Source: Medakamo hakoo
Taxonomy: Eukaryota; Chlorophyta; Trebouxiophyceae; Coccomyxaceae
Length of the DNA stretch: 64,000 nt
NCBI GenBank assembly: GCA_026636295.1
Contig: CP089451.1
Span: 248,001-312,000, forward strand
Direction of reading: 5' to 3'
Below the pieces are notes generated by a model. The model saw only the letters and a list, made by a program, of their open reading frames with translations. It was not told the DNA's origin and made no database searches. Positions 9,237 through 20,100 of the stretch are shown piece by piece; position 1 is the stretch's first letter; every line of letters starts with the position of its first letter. The position numbers were made by a program, and so were the translations under genes.

Positions 9237-12025
9237 ATGGACCGCCCGCTGGACGCGCCTGCCCTCCTGACTGACGGCGAGGGCGAGGCGTCGACGAGCT
9301 GTTGCGGCGGCCCGGCGCCCGGCCTTGCAGCTGCCGATGCGTCGGGCAGAGTGTGCGTTGAAATTTTTGGAGGGGTGGACGGAAGGGTGGCGGCCTGTTT
9401 CGATGGCCAGGCCTGGGGTCGAGGCGCTTGGGCACCCACTGCACTGGGCGGTGGATCGTGCGGCCACCGCACCGGGCCGGGAGGACGCGCCCCCTCGCGC
9501 CGCCCCTCACTGCGGCGCGCCATCCCCTTTTTTTCTGCAACCTGCGCGCCCCACCCTCATTCATTCCTACACGCCTTCACTCCCCCAGTTACACCGCCGC
9601 CCGGGACGGCAGCCTGCGCCGGGCCGACCTGCGCGACATTTTACTCGTCGACGGCGGCGACGCCGGCGCCAAACCGTCCGCCTCCGCGACGGTCATCGGC
9701 CTCGACCCGCCGCTCGACTTTGCCGTCCACCACTTCGCCCTGTCCTCCGACGGCCGGCGCGCTGCTGTGGCCGGGCCCACGCACCCCGACCCGGACACGT
9801 ACGCTGCTCGTGTTGTGGATTTAGGCAGCGTCCGGGACGGTCAGGGCGACGCGTCCGCCGAATCCGCGCCGTTGGCTGCCGCCCTCCTGGCCGCGCGCCC
9901 GGGCCTCCGCATCGTCCAACTCGCCTGGCACCCGGCGTCACCCCGCCACGTCGCGCTGCTGACGTCGGACGGGGTGTTGCGCCTGTACGACGCGGCCCGG
10001 GCAGCAGGGGAACCGGAGCAGGCAGTGGAACTGGCGCCGCTGCAGGCGAGGGGCGGCGGCGGCCGGGCGGGCGGTGGCTTTGGCCTGACGCCCGCGCCGC
10101 CCGGCCGCCCGCGCCGCCCGGCCGCCTTTGCGTTTGGTAAGAGCACGTCGGCTTCTTCTCCATGGGAAGCGCTGACCGTGTACGTCGCCGACACGGCGGG
10201 CGGCCTGTGGTCGCTGTGCCCGCTCGCGCCGTTTGGGGCGGCGCTGCCCGGCGCCACGGCTGCGGCTTTGTCCGCGTCCGCCGACGCGCCGGCCGCCCCG
10301 CCCCAAGCCCGAGAGTGGGTGGCAATGGCCCTGCCGCTTGTCGACAGCGAAGACAGCGCCACGGTCCGCGTCGCGCCGCACGCCCTGGCGGCGTCGGCGC
10401 CCGCCTTGGTCGGGCCGTGGCCAGTGGTTGCACCGCCGCCACCCCCGCCCGCCGGCTCCACCGCCGCCCTGGCGCCGCCGTCGCCGCCCTGTGCGCGTGG
10501 CCTGCTCAGCCCTGCCCCGACGTCGGACGCGCTGACAAGCCTGGCCTGGACGGGCCTGCCGCCCGGTGCGGCCGCTGTAGTGGCGGGCACGCGCGGCGGG
10601 TGGGTCGCCGCCGCTGCGCTCGCCGGGCCCGCGTCACCGGCCTGGGCGCCGTCAGCGCCGCGCGTGGCGGACGACGAAGACGACGAACAGGGCCGGGCCA
10701 TCGTGGCTGTCTCGGCCGTGGCTAAAGGCGTCGCGCCTGACGATGGCAGCGGCCGGCGGGCGCTGCTGCTGGACGCTGTGGATGTGGGCGGCGGGGATGA
10801 TGAGGGCGAGCGCGGCGGCGGTGGCGACAGCGACGACGACCTCGACGGCGCGCCTCCCTCCAATCCCGTCCTCCTCGTACCCGACGGCGCCGACCCAGCC
10901 CGCGTCTACGCCATTCGGGCCGGCGACGGCGGCATGCGGGCCGCGACGGCCGTGGCTGTGGACCTGGCGTGGCTGCCGCCGCTCGCTGCCCGGCTGGGGC
11001 GGGACAGCGCCGACGGCGGCAGCGGTCCACCACCCGCGCCGCCTGCTCTGCCGCCCGTCACGGTGACGCCCCTGACGTCGGGTGACGCCTGGGGACCGGG
11101 CGCCAAGATCTTGGGCGCGGCGGCCGTGGCGGCCCCGCCCGCGGACGGTGGCCTGGCGCTCGTCGTGGTCGGTGGTGGCGGCGCGGCCGGACCGGCCGTC
11201 CGCCTGCTGCGTGCGGCGCGGGCGGGTGGCGGTGGTGGCGGTGGGGGTGGGGCTGAGCTTGGTGCTGCCGCCATCGCGGGCGCCGCTGCCGTCGCAGCTG
11301 CGGGCGACGCGCCTGCCGCGGGCGGCGGCGGGCCCGACCCGGACCTGGCCCGCGTCGCGGCTGGGCCGCCGGCCACACGGCCCCCGCCGGCGTCGACTGC
11401 CACGGACCCGGCCACTCCCGCCGGCGCGGCTGCCCTGGCTGCCGCGGCCGCCGCCCTCACCGACGGCCCCGTCGCATTCATCCAAGATGCCGCGCCCGTC
11501 CTGGCGGGCCGGGCGGAAGGCCTGGAGGCGGCGGGCGAGGAAGCGAGCGCGCGCGCGGCCGCGGTGCAGGCCGAGGCCGGGCGGGTGCGGGAGGCTGCGG
11601 CGGCGTTGGCGCCACGCCTGGCGCGTGCAGCGGCGCTCCAGACCAACCTGGAAGCTCGCGCCCGCCTCCTCGCCCGCCTGCACTGGGCGCGGCCGGCCCC
11701 ACTGACGGCGGCGGAGGCTGCGTTCCAAGACGCCGAACTGCCGGCGCTGGAGAAGGAGGCCGACGCTTTCGCGTCCGAAGTGGCCGGGCTGAAGGAGCGG
11801 GCGGCGTGCGTGCGCGGTCAACACGCGCAGGACGCCCACCTCCACCATCACCTCGCCCCACCCACGCCCGCCGTGCCGGCCGCGGAGGTGAAGGCGGCCA
11901 AAGCCGCGGTCGCGGACCAGGCAGGGCTGGCCGATGCGGCGCTGGCCGCGCTGGCGGCGGTGGAAGCGGCGGTGGATGAAGCGGAAGCGGCGGTGGCGCG
12001 GGCAGCTGGCGGTGGAGGAGGGTGA
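9237..12025 (+). CDS. NUP88/MOS7-like nuclear pore protein
   Basis: Exons 9237-9352 and 9589-12025, about 850 aa. The donor is GTGCGT at 9353, used repeatedly in this window, and the phase gives SGR-V-YTAARDGSLRRADL. The N-terminal two thirds look like a beta-propeller, with the diagnostic LAWHPASPRHVALLTSDG followed by VLRLYD, and VYVADTAGGLWSLCPLAP. The last 200 residues are helical and coiled-coil-like (EGLEAAGEEASARAAAVQAE ... LEKEADAFASEVAGLKE). This propeller plus coiled-coil arrangement and length fit NUP88, called MOS7 in plants, a cytoplasmic-face nucleoporin. Ala/Gly-rich insertions interrupt the propeller. Nup82-type relatives are the main alternative. Confidence 0.72.
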
Positions 12026-12208
12026 CAGGGGTGAGGTCGAGAGCGCGTGGCGTGGCGTGTAGTGGACGCGTTGGCACACCGCGGCGGATGGATGGGTGGA
12101 ACGGAGGCGCGCGCCCTCTCCCACACTTCTCTTTTTACTTCCGGCCCGCACGAGACTTGCGCGCCGCACACCTCTGCCTCCTTTTTCCTTTTCCTCAAAG
12201 TTGAGGCC

Positions 12209-13121
12209 ATGGCATCGCTGCCTGTGTTAAGCTTGGCGTGCGGGCGGGCGGCCCTGCCGGCAGGCGTGCGGCCGTGTCGCAGCACGGCCGCGGCCGTCGC
12301 GCCGCGGCCGCGCGTGCAGAACCGTCGGTGAGTTTTTCGTCGGATGGGAAGGGACGGGCGTCGGAGTTTTCGAGTCTGACATGCGGGTGCAATGCTGTCA
12401 CGCCTGGGCTTCCCGTGAATTGGCTGGCGTGGGCGGGAGAGGCCTGCGACGTGCCCTGCGGCGCCGAATTCGCGACCGCAGCGTTACGCCCTTCCTCTCG
12501 CCGCGACGGCGTGGCCTCTCTTGGTCCACCGACCATCCACGCCTCACACCCCACCACACATCCCCACCACCACACAGCGTCCCCCTCCCCACCCCGCCCC
12601 GCGCCGCCGACTCGGCCGTCGCGTCCACAAAATGGTGGGCCAACCACCCGGACCTGCCCAACCTGCGCGAGGTGGACGGGCTGGACGGCCTCCTGGCCGA
12701 ACTGGCCGCGGCCGGCGACAGGCTCGTCGTCCTGGACGTCTTTGGCACGTGGTGCGGCGCGTGCCGCGCCGTTTTTCCCAAATTTTGCAGGTTGGCGGAA
12801 CAGCACGACGACGTCATTTTCCTCAAAATGTCGTTCGACGAGAACAAGTCCGTCGCGCGCGCGCTGGGCGTGAAGGCCCTGCCCGCCTTCCTGTGCTTCC
12901 GCGGCGACGACGGCAAGCTGGAGTGTTTCACCGCCGGTCCCTCCAAAGCCGGCGCGTTGGCCGCCGCCATCGAGCGCCACAACAGCCCGCGGTGCCAGTT
13001 GGGCAAACCCGCGGGCGTGCCGGAGCTGGCGGCGTTGGCGGCTGAGCGCCGCGCGGCGGCCGAAGTTGCGCTCGCGGGCGCGGCCGCCACCACCAGCACG
13101 GACGCCGCCGGCGTCGCGTAA
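12209..13121 (+). CDS. ACHT-type chloroplast thioredoxin
   Basis: Exons 12209-12327 and 12578-13121, about 220 aa, with a CG|C arginine codon split by the intron. Exon 1 is a transit-peptide-like MASLPVLSLACGRAALPAG... segment. The mature part begins TKWWANHPDLPNLREVDGLD and has the redox site FGTWCGACRAVFPKF (about residues 94-108). The cis-proline region VKALPAFLCFRGDDGKLECF and a C-terminal SPRCQ tail follow. The WW...EV lead-in, WCGAC site and extra cysteines fit the atypical Cys/His-rich thioredoxins, which oxidise 2-Cys peroxiredoxin partners in plastids. The specific partner is inference. Confidence 0.85.
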
Positions 13122-13124
13122 GGG

Positions 13125-13144
13125 GAGAGAGAGAGAGAGAGAGA
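13125..13144. repeat. (GA)n microsatellite
   Basis: Ten GA units just after the thioredoxin stop codon, in the convergent spacer. Confidence 0.9.
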
Positions 13145-13179
13145 CTGGGTGTAGTAGTGGGTAGACCGTGTGAAGTCCG

Positions 13180-13197
13180 TTTTTTTTTTTTTTTTTT
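13180..13197. repeat. T18 homopolymer
   Basis: Eighteen consecutive T in the convergent spacer, about 28 bp beyond the stop codon of the minus-strand gene (A18 on that strand). It is a long AT run for this GC-rich DNA. An encoded poly(A) relic is possible but no flanking duplication is seen. Confidence 0.9.
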
Positions 13198-13225
13198 GTT
13201 TTCCAGCCCGCCCGCGCGCGCGCGC

Positions 13226-14422
13226 TCACGTCGGCAACCCGGCCGCGTCGCGGTGCACGGTCACAAGCGCCACCGCGTCCAGCCGCCCGCCCCCACTCTC
13301 ATCCACTTGCTCCAAGTGGTGCAGCGCCGCCGCCAGGGCGGGCGCCGGGACCTTGGCCCTCCTGGCCAGGGCGAGCGCGTGGCGCCCGCCGGCCGCGGCA
13401 AACTCGACGCACGCGTCCTCCGCCGCCGCGCCGACGGACGCGGCCGTGTGGACGGCCGGGTCCGCCATGCGGGCGGCGGCCGCGGCCAGGCCCGCGCCGT
13501 CGGCACCGCCGTCGCCGCCGTCGCACAGGTCTGCGACCAGGCGGGCGACGTGCGAGCGGGCGGCCGGGACGCCCGCCGCTTCCGCCAGGCTCATCGCTTC
13601 GGCGACGGCTTCCAGGGCACCCAGGCGGGCCGTCAGCGCCGCGGCCGCCAGGGCGGCGACGGCCGCCGGGTCATCGCCCAGCGGCAGGACGGTCCGGCAG
13701 GCGGCATCCAAAATGCCCGCGACCGCTCCCCGTGGTCCGGGCGGGCCCGCGATGTGCAGGGTCAGCCCCCCGCGCGCCGCTGCGGCCGGTGGCCCACTCG
13801 CGTGCGCGGCCACGAAGTCGATACCCGCCTTGGCGCACGTGGCTTTCACGGCGGCCAGGGCGTCCGGCGACGCCGGGCCCAAGCAGGCCAGGACGCGGCG
13901 AGGGGTGGGCGGTGCCGCGGCCTTCTTCACGCCCGCCGCAAAGCGGGCCGCCACGTCTTCCAGCGGGCCGTCGCCGGGGAGGCAGGTGAAGGCCAGGACG
14001 CAGGCGGACGCGATGTCTGGTGAGGTGAGGAGGGGGGGGGCGTGAGCGTGTGTGCCTACCTAAAACGGGAGCGCGGGCGATTTTTTTTTCCCCGTCCATC
14101 CCCTTCACCTTCCACGCTGTCCACCCAACAGCTGCCACGCGCCAGCAGCGGTTCCGCCGCCGCTTCCGTGCGGCAGTGCACACGCAAGGCACGGTCAAAG
14201 GCCGGCGTCTCGCCCGCTTCGGCGGACACGTCGGCGTCCTTGGCTAAAAAGGCCTGGACGGCGGTCGCCAGGGCTGGGTGGTTGGGATGGGGAGGGGGGG
14301 GGAGAGTCGCGTGAAGAAAAGGTCTTGCTCGGCGTCACCCGTTTTTTCCGTCGCGCCAAACGACGCAACGCACCCAAGCCCATGGCGTCGACCAAGCCGA
14401 TGAAACCGATGCTGTCGCTCAT
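13226..14422 (-). CDS. 6-phosphogluconate/3-hydroxyisobutyrate dehydrogenase-like protein
   Basis: Exons 14422-14374, 14273-14109 and 14016-13226, about 334 aa, all junctions in phase. It starts MSDSIGFIGLVDAMGLALAT, a beta-alpha-beta entry in which the usual GxGxMG is GLVDAMG. The segments SACVLAFTCLPGDGPLEDV and RRVLACLGPASPDAL resemble the second half of a 6PGDH-type NAD-binding domain. A C-terminal helical domain (GALEAVAEAMSLAEAAGV) fits the beta-hydroxyacid dehydrogenase fold. The N-terminal part resembles plant fusion proteins whose first domain is 6PGDH-like. With the altered nucleotide loop, catalytic activity is uncertain. Confidence 0.6.
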
Positions 14423-15336
14423 CGGCCAGAAAGGAAGCGCTCCCAGAGGAGGCCCAGGCGCGGTTCCGTGGGCGTGCGAAAACGAATGCAGTGTGTGTTC
14501 ACGGAGCGTCAGTTTCTCGACCAACCTGCGCGACGGCGTGTGAGGATGGGAGACCCCTCCCGTCTCCCGACTTTTGACCTCTCCCATCCCAACCCCCGCC
14601 CGTGTGCGACTGAGCATTTTGTTTTTGAGAAACAAGGTCGTGGCGGTGGGGGGTGCGACCCCGCCCGCGCGCCGGGTTGTAACACAGCACACGAAACACA
14701 AGGCACGCACCCGACCCGACTCTCCCCAGCCCAGGCTTCTTGCCGCTTGAAACCCCTCAAAAGAAACACTCGCTGCGCTCGGCCCCACGCCTTTTCACCC
14801 ACAAACATCCACCGCGGCCCCGGTAAGACATCCTTGCGTTGGAAATTCTCTTCTCGGTCCGTTATTCGGAAGTGGTGAAAAATTGATTTTTGGGAAAAAT
14901 TTGGTGTTTGGGACTTTCTGAAATTCGCAGTGCTCTCTTGTTTATTGAAAGTGGCGGGGACAAAAAAACGCGCGGGGAGGCAAGCGAAAAGGCGCTCAAA
15001 AAAGCGGGGCCTGCGCAAAGCAAGGCTTTTGAGGAGCGGCAAAAAGGGCGGACAGGGGGGGAGCGCAAGCCGCGCACAGGACCCCGCCTAACTCAAAGGA
15101 ATGTTTGAAGACAAGATGGATTTTTTTTGGGTTGCGACCCGGCCGCAGGAGGGGGTGGGTTGAGAGCCGGGCGCGGCGCGGCGCGTGCGGGTGGGTGCAG
15201 CCGTGCAGGCGCATCCACGCACACGCACGCGCCGCGCTCGCGTCCCCCCCACCGCACTCGAGGCCTCACGCCATCCAAGAAGAATAAAGCTGCTGCAAGT
15301 TTAAGTACGCGAGGAAAGGGGTTTCCCTACGCGCGC
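14423..15336. other. 914-bp spacer with an AT-richer island, no gene seen
   Basis: Lies between the 6PGDH-like start codon and the rbcS stop codon, both on the minus strand. Bases about 14840-14960 are markedly AT-richer than everything around (runs of A/T, GATTTTTGGG). No splice-consistent ORF, tRNA or snRNA core could be established. It probably holds the promoter of the 6PGDH-like gene and the rbcS 3' end. Confidence 0.4.
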
Positions 15337-16825
15337 TTAGATGGAGCGGGCCTCCGGCTTCTGGATGTCGTCGTAGGTCGGGCGGTGGACCAGCATGCCC
15401 GCGACCTGGACCTGCTTGTCGGCGTCGAAGGCGACCAGGCGGATGTAGGCCTTGGGGAAGGACTTGATGGCCGACTGGATCTCGGCCAGGACCTGGGAGG
15501 AGTCGGTGCAGCCGAACATGGGCAGCTTGTACATCGTCCAGTAACGGTTGTCCTGGTAGCCGACCGTGTTGCGGATGCGGACGGAGGAGTCCTGCGCGTT
15601 TTGGGTGGGGGGAGGGCGGAGAAAGGAAAAGTGAGCGCGGGGTTGAGTGGGTCGGCGCAGATTTTCAAGGACACACAAAAAAAAACGCACGTCGGAGACG
15701 TAGGCGTGGGACGCGTCAGCGAACTCCAGGCCGGGGACCCAGCCGTTCTTGGTGATGTAGTCGACCTGCTTGGCGACCTGGGAGTCGTCCAGGGCGGGCA
15801 GGTAGGAGAAGGTCTCGAAGAACTCTGCGGGTGGGGGGTGGGGGCGGCGGGATGGGTGCGAGGTGGTGAGACGAAACGGATTTGGGCGGCGGCGGCGGAG
15901 GGGGGAGGGGCATTGGCCGGCTGAGAAGGCGCGCTGCCCGAGAGCGGGGAAAACGAGGGCGCTAGCGCTGGGCGGCTGAGGCCGCCCTACGGGAGCGGCC
16001 CCACTCCTGGCTCCCCCAGAAAACAGGGTGAGGCGTGAGGTAGGGCGCTGCCGCTGCCCTCGCCGCGTTTCGGCCGGCGGCTCGCCCGGCCAGCGCGCGA
16101 CGCGTGCCTTGGCCAGCGCGCCGCCGCGCCATCCCGCACGATAAGCGCCAATGCGCGATTCGGGCGGGTGCGGCGCGTCCTGGACAAGTCATCCGTCGCG
16201 AGACAGGACTGCCGAGGGGCGACCGCCGGCGGCGGCGGCGAGGTTTGCGCACACGGCCGCACGCAGACCGAATCGCAGCGGCGTTGACGCCTGCGGCCAG
16301 AGGTCGAGACGCGCGCCCCGCACGTTCCCGCGCCCAAATCTCGGTTCCACTGCGCATGGCACCATGCCCGGATGGTGCCCTATCCATCCGAGGCAGCATG
16401 GAGCGCAAGGAGCGGGGCGGGTCGGCCGGGCGGCAGGTTTATCCACGCCCAGCGCACGACGGCCACTCGCGGCCAAGCAACGCCAAGTTTGGTTTTCCAT
16501 CCCTCGCGCCGAGGCCTCGGAAGCCCGGAAACCTCTTTTCCGCGCCGCTGGGAGCAGGCACAAGGCATCCAGCGTGGTGCCTGCGGAGGCGTGTGCGGGC
16601 AGAGGCGGGAGCGCGCTCCCGGGGCTCCGACGACTCTCCCACGAAAACACCCACGGGCGCGGGCCCGACACCAGCCAAAGAAAAAACACGCCGCCTTCCC
16701 CGCGGGCGCACTGCGACGGAATCCAACTCACTGTTGTCCGCCGCCTTCCAGACGCGCATCGCAGCCGGCTTGGAGGAAGCCGGGCGAGCGGTGATGGCAG
16801 CGGAGCGGGAGGCGATGGCCTGCAT
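15337..16825 (-). CDS. RBCS: Ribulose bisphosphate carboxylase small subunit precursor
   Basis: Exons 16825-16732, 15824-15691 and 15591-15337 encode 160 aa. Exon 1 gives a 22-residue transit peptide ([22 protein letters not shown]) cut into shorter form than most, then mature MRVWKAADN. The junction codon AAG restores [15 protein letters not shown]. Exon 2 continues [17 protein letters not shown], and exon 3 carries [34 protein letters not shown] and [11 protein letters not shown]. All hallmark small-subunit blocks are present, including the YWTMxKLPMFGC motif. Intron 1 is 907 nt, far longer than other introns here; intron 2 is 99 nt. The nuclear location with a transit peptide is the best evidence for a green-lineage host. 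The 303-bp spacer upstream is shared with the polyferredoxin fusion gene. Confidence 0.97.
16358..16379. other. Perfect hairpin inside rbcS intron 1
   Basis: Inverted repeat GGCACCAT / ATGGTGCC with a 6-base loop, an 8-bp perfect stem. It sits in the middle of the long first intron of rbcS. No function is claimed. Confidence 0.6.
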
Positions 16826-17128
16826 GTTTGGTAAACTTGAAGGGTAGGGGGAGGGCGGGATTGGCAGGAGGGGAGAAAATGTGTATGAAGAGCGAGAAGA
16901 CCCTGCACTCGCTAGTTCCGCAGACGAAACACACAGAGTGCGTGCAAGAGAGACCCCGCCCGCCGCGGACCGCGCGCACGCCCCGTCCGCGGCTCCAACC
17001 ATCTCGGACTGTGCGGACGGCCTTGCCCTCCTTTCACCCTCGCGTTGCTCGGACGGGACAGGCTGTGCGCTTCGCCCGCGTGACCTCCTCTGTCCTCCCC
17101 CACAGGCGCGCTCGCCTTGACCTTTCCC
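16826..17128. promoter_or_regulatory. Divergent spacer between rbcS and the polyferredoxin fusion gene
   Basis: A 303-bp head-to-head spacer. A possible 3' splice acceptor (CCCCCACAG at 17097-17105) lies 23 bp before the fusion-gene ATG, so its 5' UTR may be spliced. Shared light or redox control is possible but not shown. Confidence 0.4.
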
Positions 17129-20100
17129 ATGCACGCCCTCACGGCGCGCCGCGCCGCGCCCGCCCGGCCCGCGCGCAATGGCCACGCCCGCACCGGGAGG
17201 CCCGTCCTGATGGCACCTACCCTTGCCGCGCCCGGAATGCGTGCCCGGCACCGCACCGCGCCCGCCGCGGCGCCGGACGCAGAGCCGTCGCCGGGGCCGA
17301 GCGACGGCGGCGACGCCTCCCGACCTCCTCGCCCGCCCTCCCCAGAGCTGGCCCCGACCCCGGACGCCGCCTGGCTCCTCTCCTTCCTCCCCTTCTCCCG
17401 CCTGTCCACGGACGCGGCCAACTGGCTGGCCAGCATTGCCGACGTCTACTCCATCCCGGCGGGCGAGGTCATCGTCAGCCCGGGCGACCCGCCCGGCCTG
17501 ACGGTCATTCGGTCGGGCACGGCCGTCGTGACGTCGCCCAACGCGGACCGGCCGTACGCTGTGGGGCCGGGTGCGGCCTTTGGCCTGCGCGCCATCTTGG
17601 CGGGCGCGCCCATTTATTTGGGAGCCGTCGCGGGCCGCGCCCCGCCGTCGACCGGCGGCGGCGAGGCCCCGCTCCCGTTGGCGTCGCCGTTCTCCCCCGA
17701 CGCTGCTGCTGCGTCAGCCGCGGACGCTGCCGCGGCAGGAGCGGGCGGCGCGTCCGCCGCCGACTCGGCAGGAACGGGGCCGCCGCTGCCGGCGCCGGCG
17801 TCGGTGTCCCTGCTGTCCGACCCGGACGGCGCCGCCGCGGTCGACTCCCCCGCCCCTGGCGCCGTGCCTGGCTCGCGCGCCGGCGAGCCGGAGCCGGGCG
17901 CGCCGCCCCGCCCCCTGCCGCCCACCATCATCTGGCGCTTCCCGGCCACCATCCTGGACCAGTTGGCTGACAAGTTCCCGGGCGCGGAGCGGGAGCTGCT
18001 GGCCGGCGCGGCCGAACGGGCGGAGGCGGAGGCCGCGAAAGCCGCGACCGCGCGCGCGGAGCTGGAAGCCGACCGCGCGCGGGCGGCCGCGCTCGCGCCG
18101 TACCTGGTGACCGCGCCCAAGCGCGGCATCATTGGCACGTCCAAGTACGCCGACCGGCTGCGCCGGGCCATCGTGGCCGCGTCCCGGTCGCCCACCCGCG
18201 ACCCCGTCCTCGTCTTTGGCGAGCCCGGCCTCAACAAGGACAACGTCGCCGCCCTGATCCACTTTGGGTCGCCGGACTACCAGAAGCCGCTGGTCGCCGT
18301 CGACTGCGACCGCCTGGACGCGGACGGCGCCGTCCTGTTTGGGCGCGGCAACCGCAAGGGCCTCCTGGCCTGGCTGGGCGACGGCACGCTCCTGCTCAAC
18401 AACGTCCACCTCGCGCCGCCCCGGCTGAGCGGCGCGCTGCGCACCTTCATCGCGACGGGCGCGTACACGCCCGCGCCCTCGCCCCGGCGCGCCGCGGGCG
18501 CGGGCGGCCTGGCGCCCGCCCCCGTCCTGTCCTCGCCCGCGCGCGTCATGATCACGGCCGAGAAGCGCGTGCCGGAGTTCGAGGCGCTGATGACGGTGAT
18601 CAAAGTCCCGCCGCTCCGCGTCCGCCCAGCCGACGTGGGGCCGCTCGCCCGTTTTTTCCTGGTCGACCTCGCCCGCCGGGCCGGCCTGCCGGCCATGGAC
18701 CTGACGGCGTCGGCGCTGAGGCAGTTGGAAGCGTACACGTTCCCGGACAACATCGCGGAACTGCAGGCGGCCGTGGAGCGCGCGGCCGCGCAGTCTGCCC
18801 AGACGCCCGGCGGCGCCGCGGCCGCGGCCGCCGCCGCCGCCGCGACGGCGTCACGGGAGAACTTGAGCCCCGTCGGCGGCCGCCCCGGCGCGGGGCCCGC
18901 CGCCAAAAAACGGCGTGCCGCCGCGGCGGGCTTGGCGGCCGCGGCGGGCAAGCTCGCGTCCGCCGTCTCGTCCGCGGCTGAAGCGAGCGCCGTCGCGCGC
19001 AAGCTGGGCGGCGTCGGCGGCGACCCGGCGACGACGCCGCTGGCCCTGGCGTCCCTGGCCGACATCGACGGCGAGGTCGTGACGACGACGCCGCCCGCCT
19101 CGGCGCCCGCGTCGTCGCCCGGCGTGGCGCTCATCTCCGCTGAGTCGCTGTGGTTTGCGGCCGAGGGGCGCGACCGCCTGCGCGTGAACCTGCTGGCGAC
19201 GCTCCCGTGGCTCCGCCCCTTCCTGCGCGGCGACTTCTGGGTGGAGACCCTCAACTTCAAGATCATTGCCCCCATCTACGCCGCGTACGTCGCCTACCTG
19301 TTCCTGGGCCCGCAGGACCGGGCGCACTCCTTCGGCCTCAACCTGTTTTGGTGCTGGTGGTGGCCGGGCATCTTCCTCGTCTACCCCTTCCTCGGCCGCG
19401 TCTGGTGCACCGTCTGCCCCTTCATGATCTACGGCGAGCTCGTCCAACGGGCGCGGCGGGCCGCCGGCGCCAAGCTGCGCCGCTGGCCCAAGGAGTCCAT
19501 CGAGGCCTGGGGGCCCTGGTTCCTGTACGCCCTGTTCTTCGCCATCCTCGTCTGGGAGCGGGTGTGGGTGCTGGACGACCACGCGGCGCTGTCGTCGTGG
19601 CTGCTGCTGATCATCACGGCCGGCGCCATGGTCTGCTCCTTCTTCTTTGAGAAACGGCTGTGGTGCCGGTACCTGGTGCGTGTGTGTGCCGGGCGGCAAG
19701 AAAAAAAAACACGCCCGCGCCCCTCTCCCCCCCCTCCCCATCCGGCCCTCTCCGCCCCCCCCCCCCCCCCCCCCCCTCCCTCACCCGCCCACCCCACCCC
19801 GCCCACCCACACCTCCCCCCCAGTGCCCCATCGGCGGCATGAACGGCATGTTTGCCAAACTGGCCGCCACGGAACTGCGCGCCCGCCAGGGCGTGTGCGC
19901 CGCCGAGTGCGACACGTATCACTGCTACAAGGGCGGCCCGGCCGAGCCGCCTGAAGGCCTGGAAACCAACGGGTGCCCGCTGGGCTCGCACCCGGCCCAG
20001 CTCAAGGACAACCGGCACTGCGTCCTGTGCATGGACTGCCTCAAAGCCTGCCCGCACCGGAGCGTGGAATTCCGCCTGCGCGTCCCGGGCGCGGACTTGG

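Noticed and set aside
13180-13197. T18 as a retroposed poly(A) tail
   Set aside because: No target-site duplication and the adjacent 6PGDH-like gene keeps two introns.
14468-14878. Plus-strand 136-codon frame before rbcS
   Set aside because: No motif, no GC3-type codon bias and overlaps the AT-rich island.
14800-14880. U6-like string on the minus strand (GAGAAG ... CGCAAGGATG)
   Set aside because: Spacing is wrong and the ACAGAGA box and AGC triad of U6 are missing; likely chance.
16104-16847. Plus-strand frames of about 230-250 codons across the rbcS first intron
   Set aside because: Composition is Arg/Pro-rich noise and the frames run into the rbcS transit-peptide exon on the other strand.
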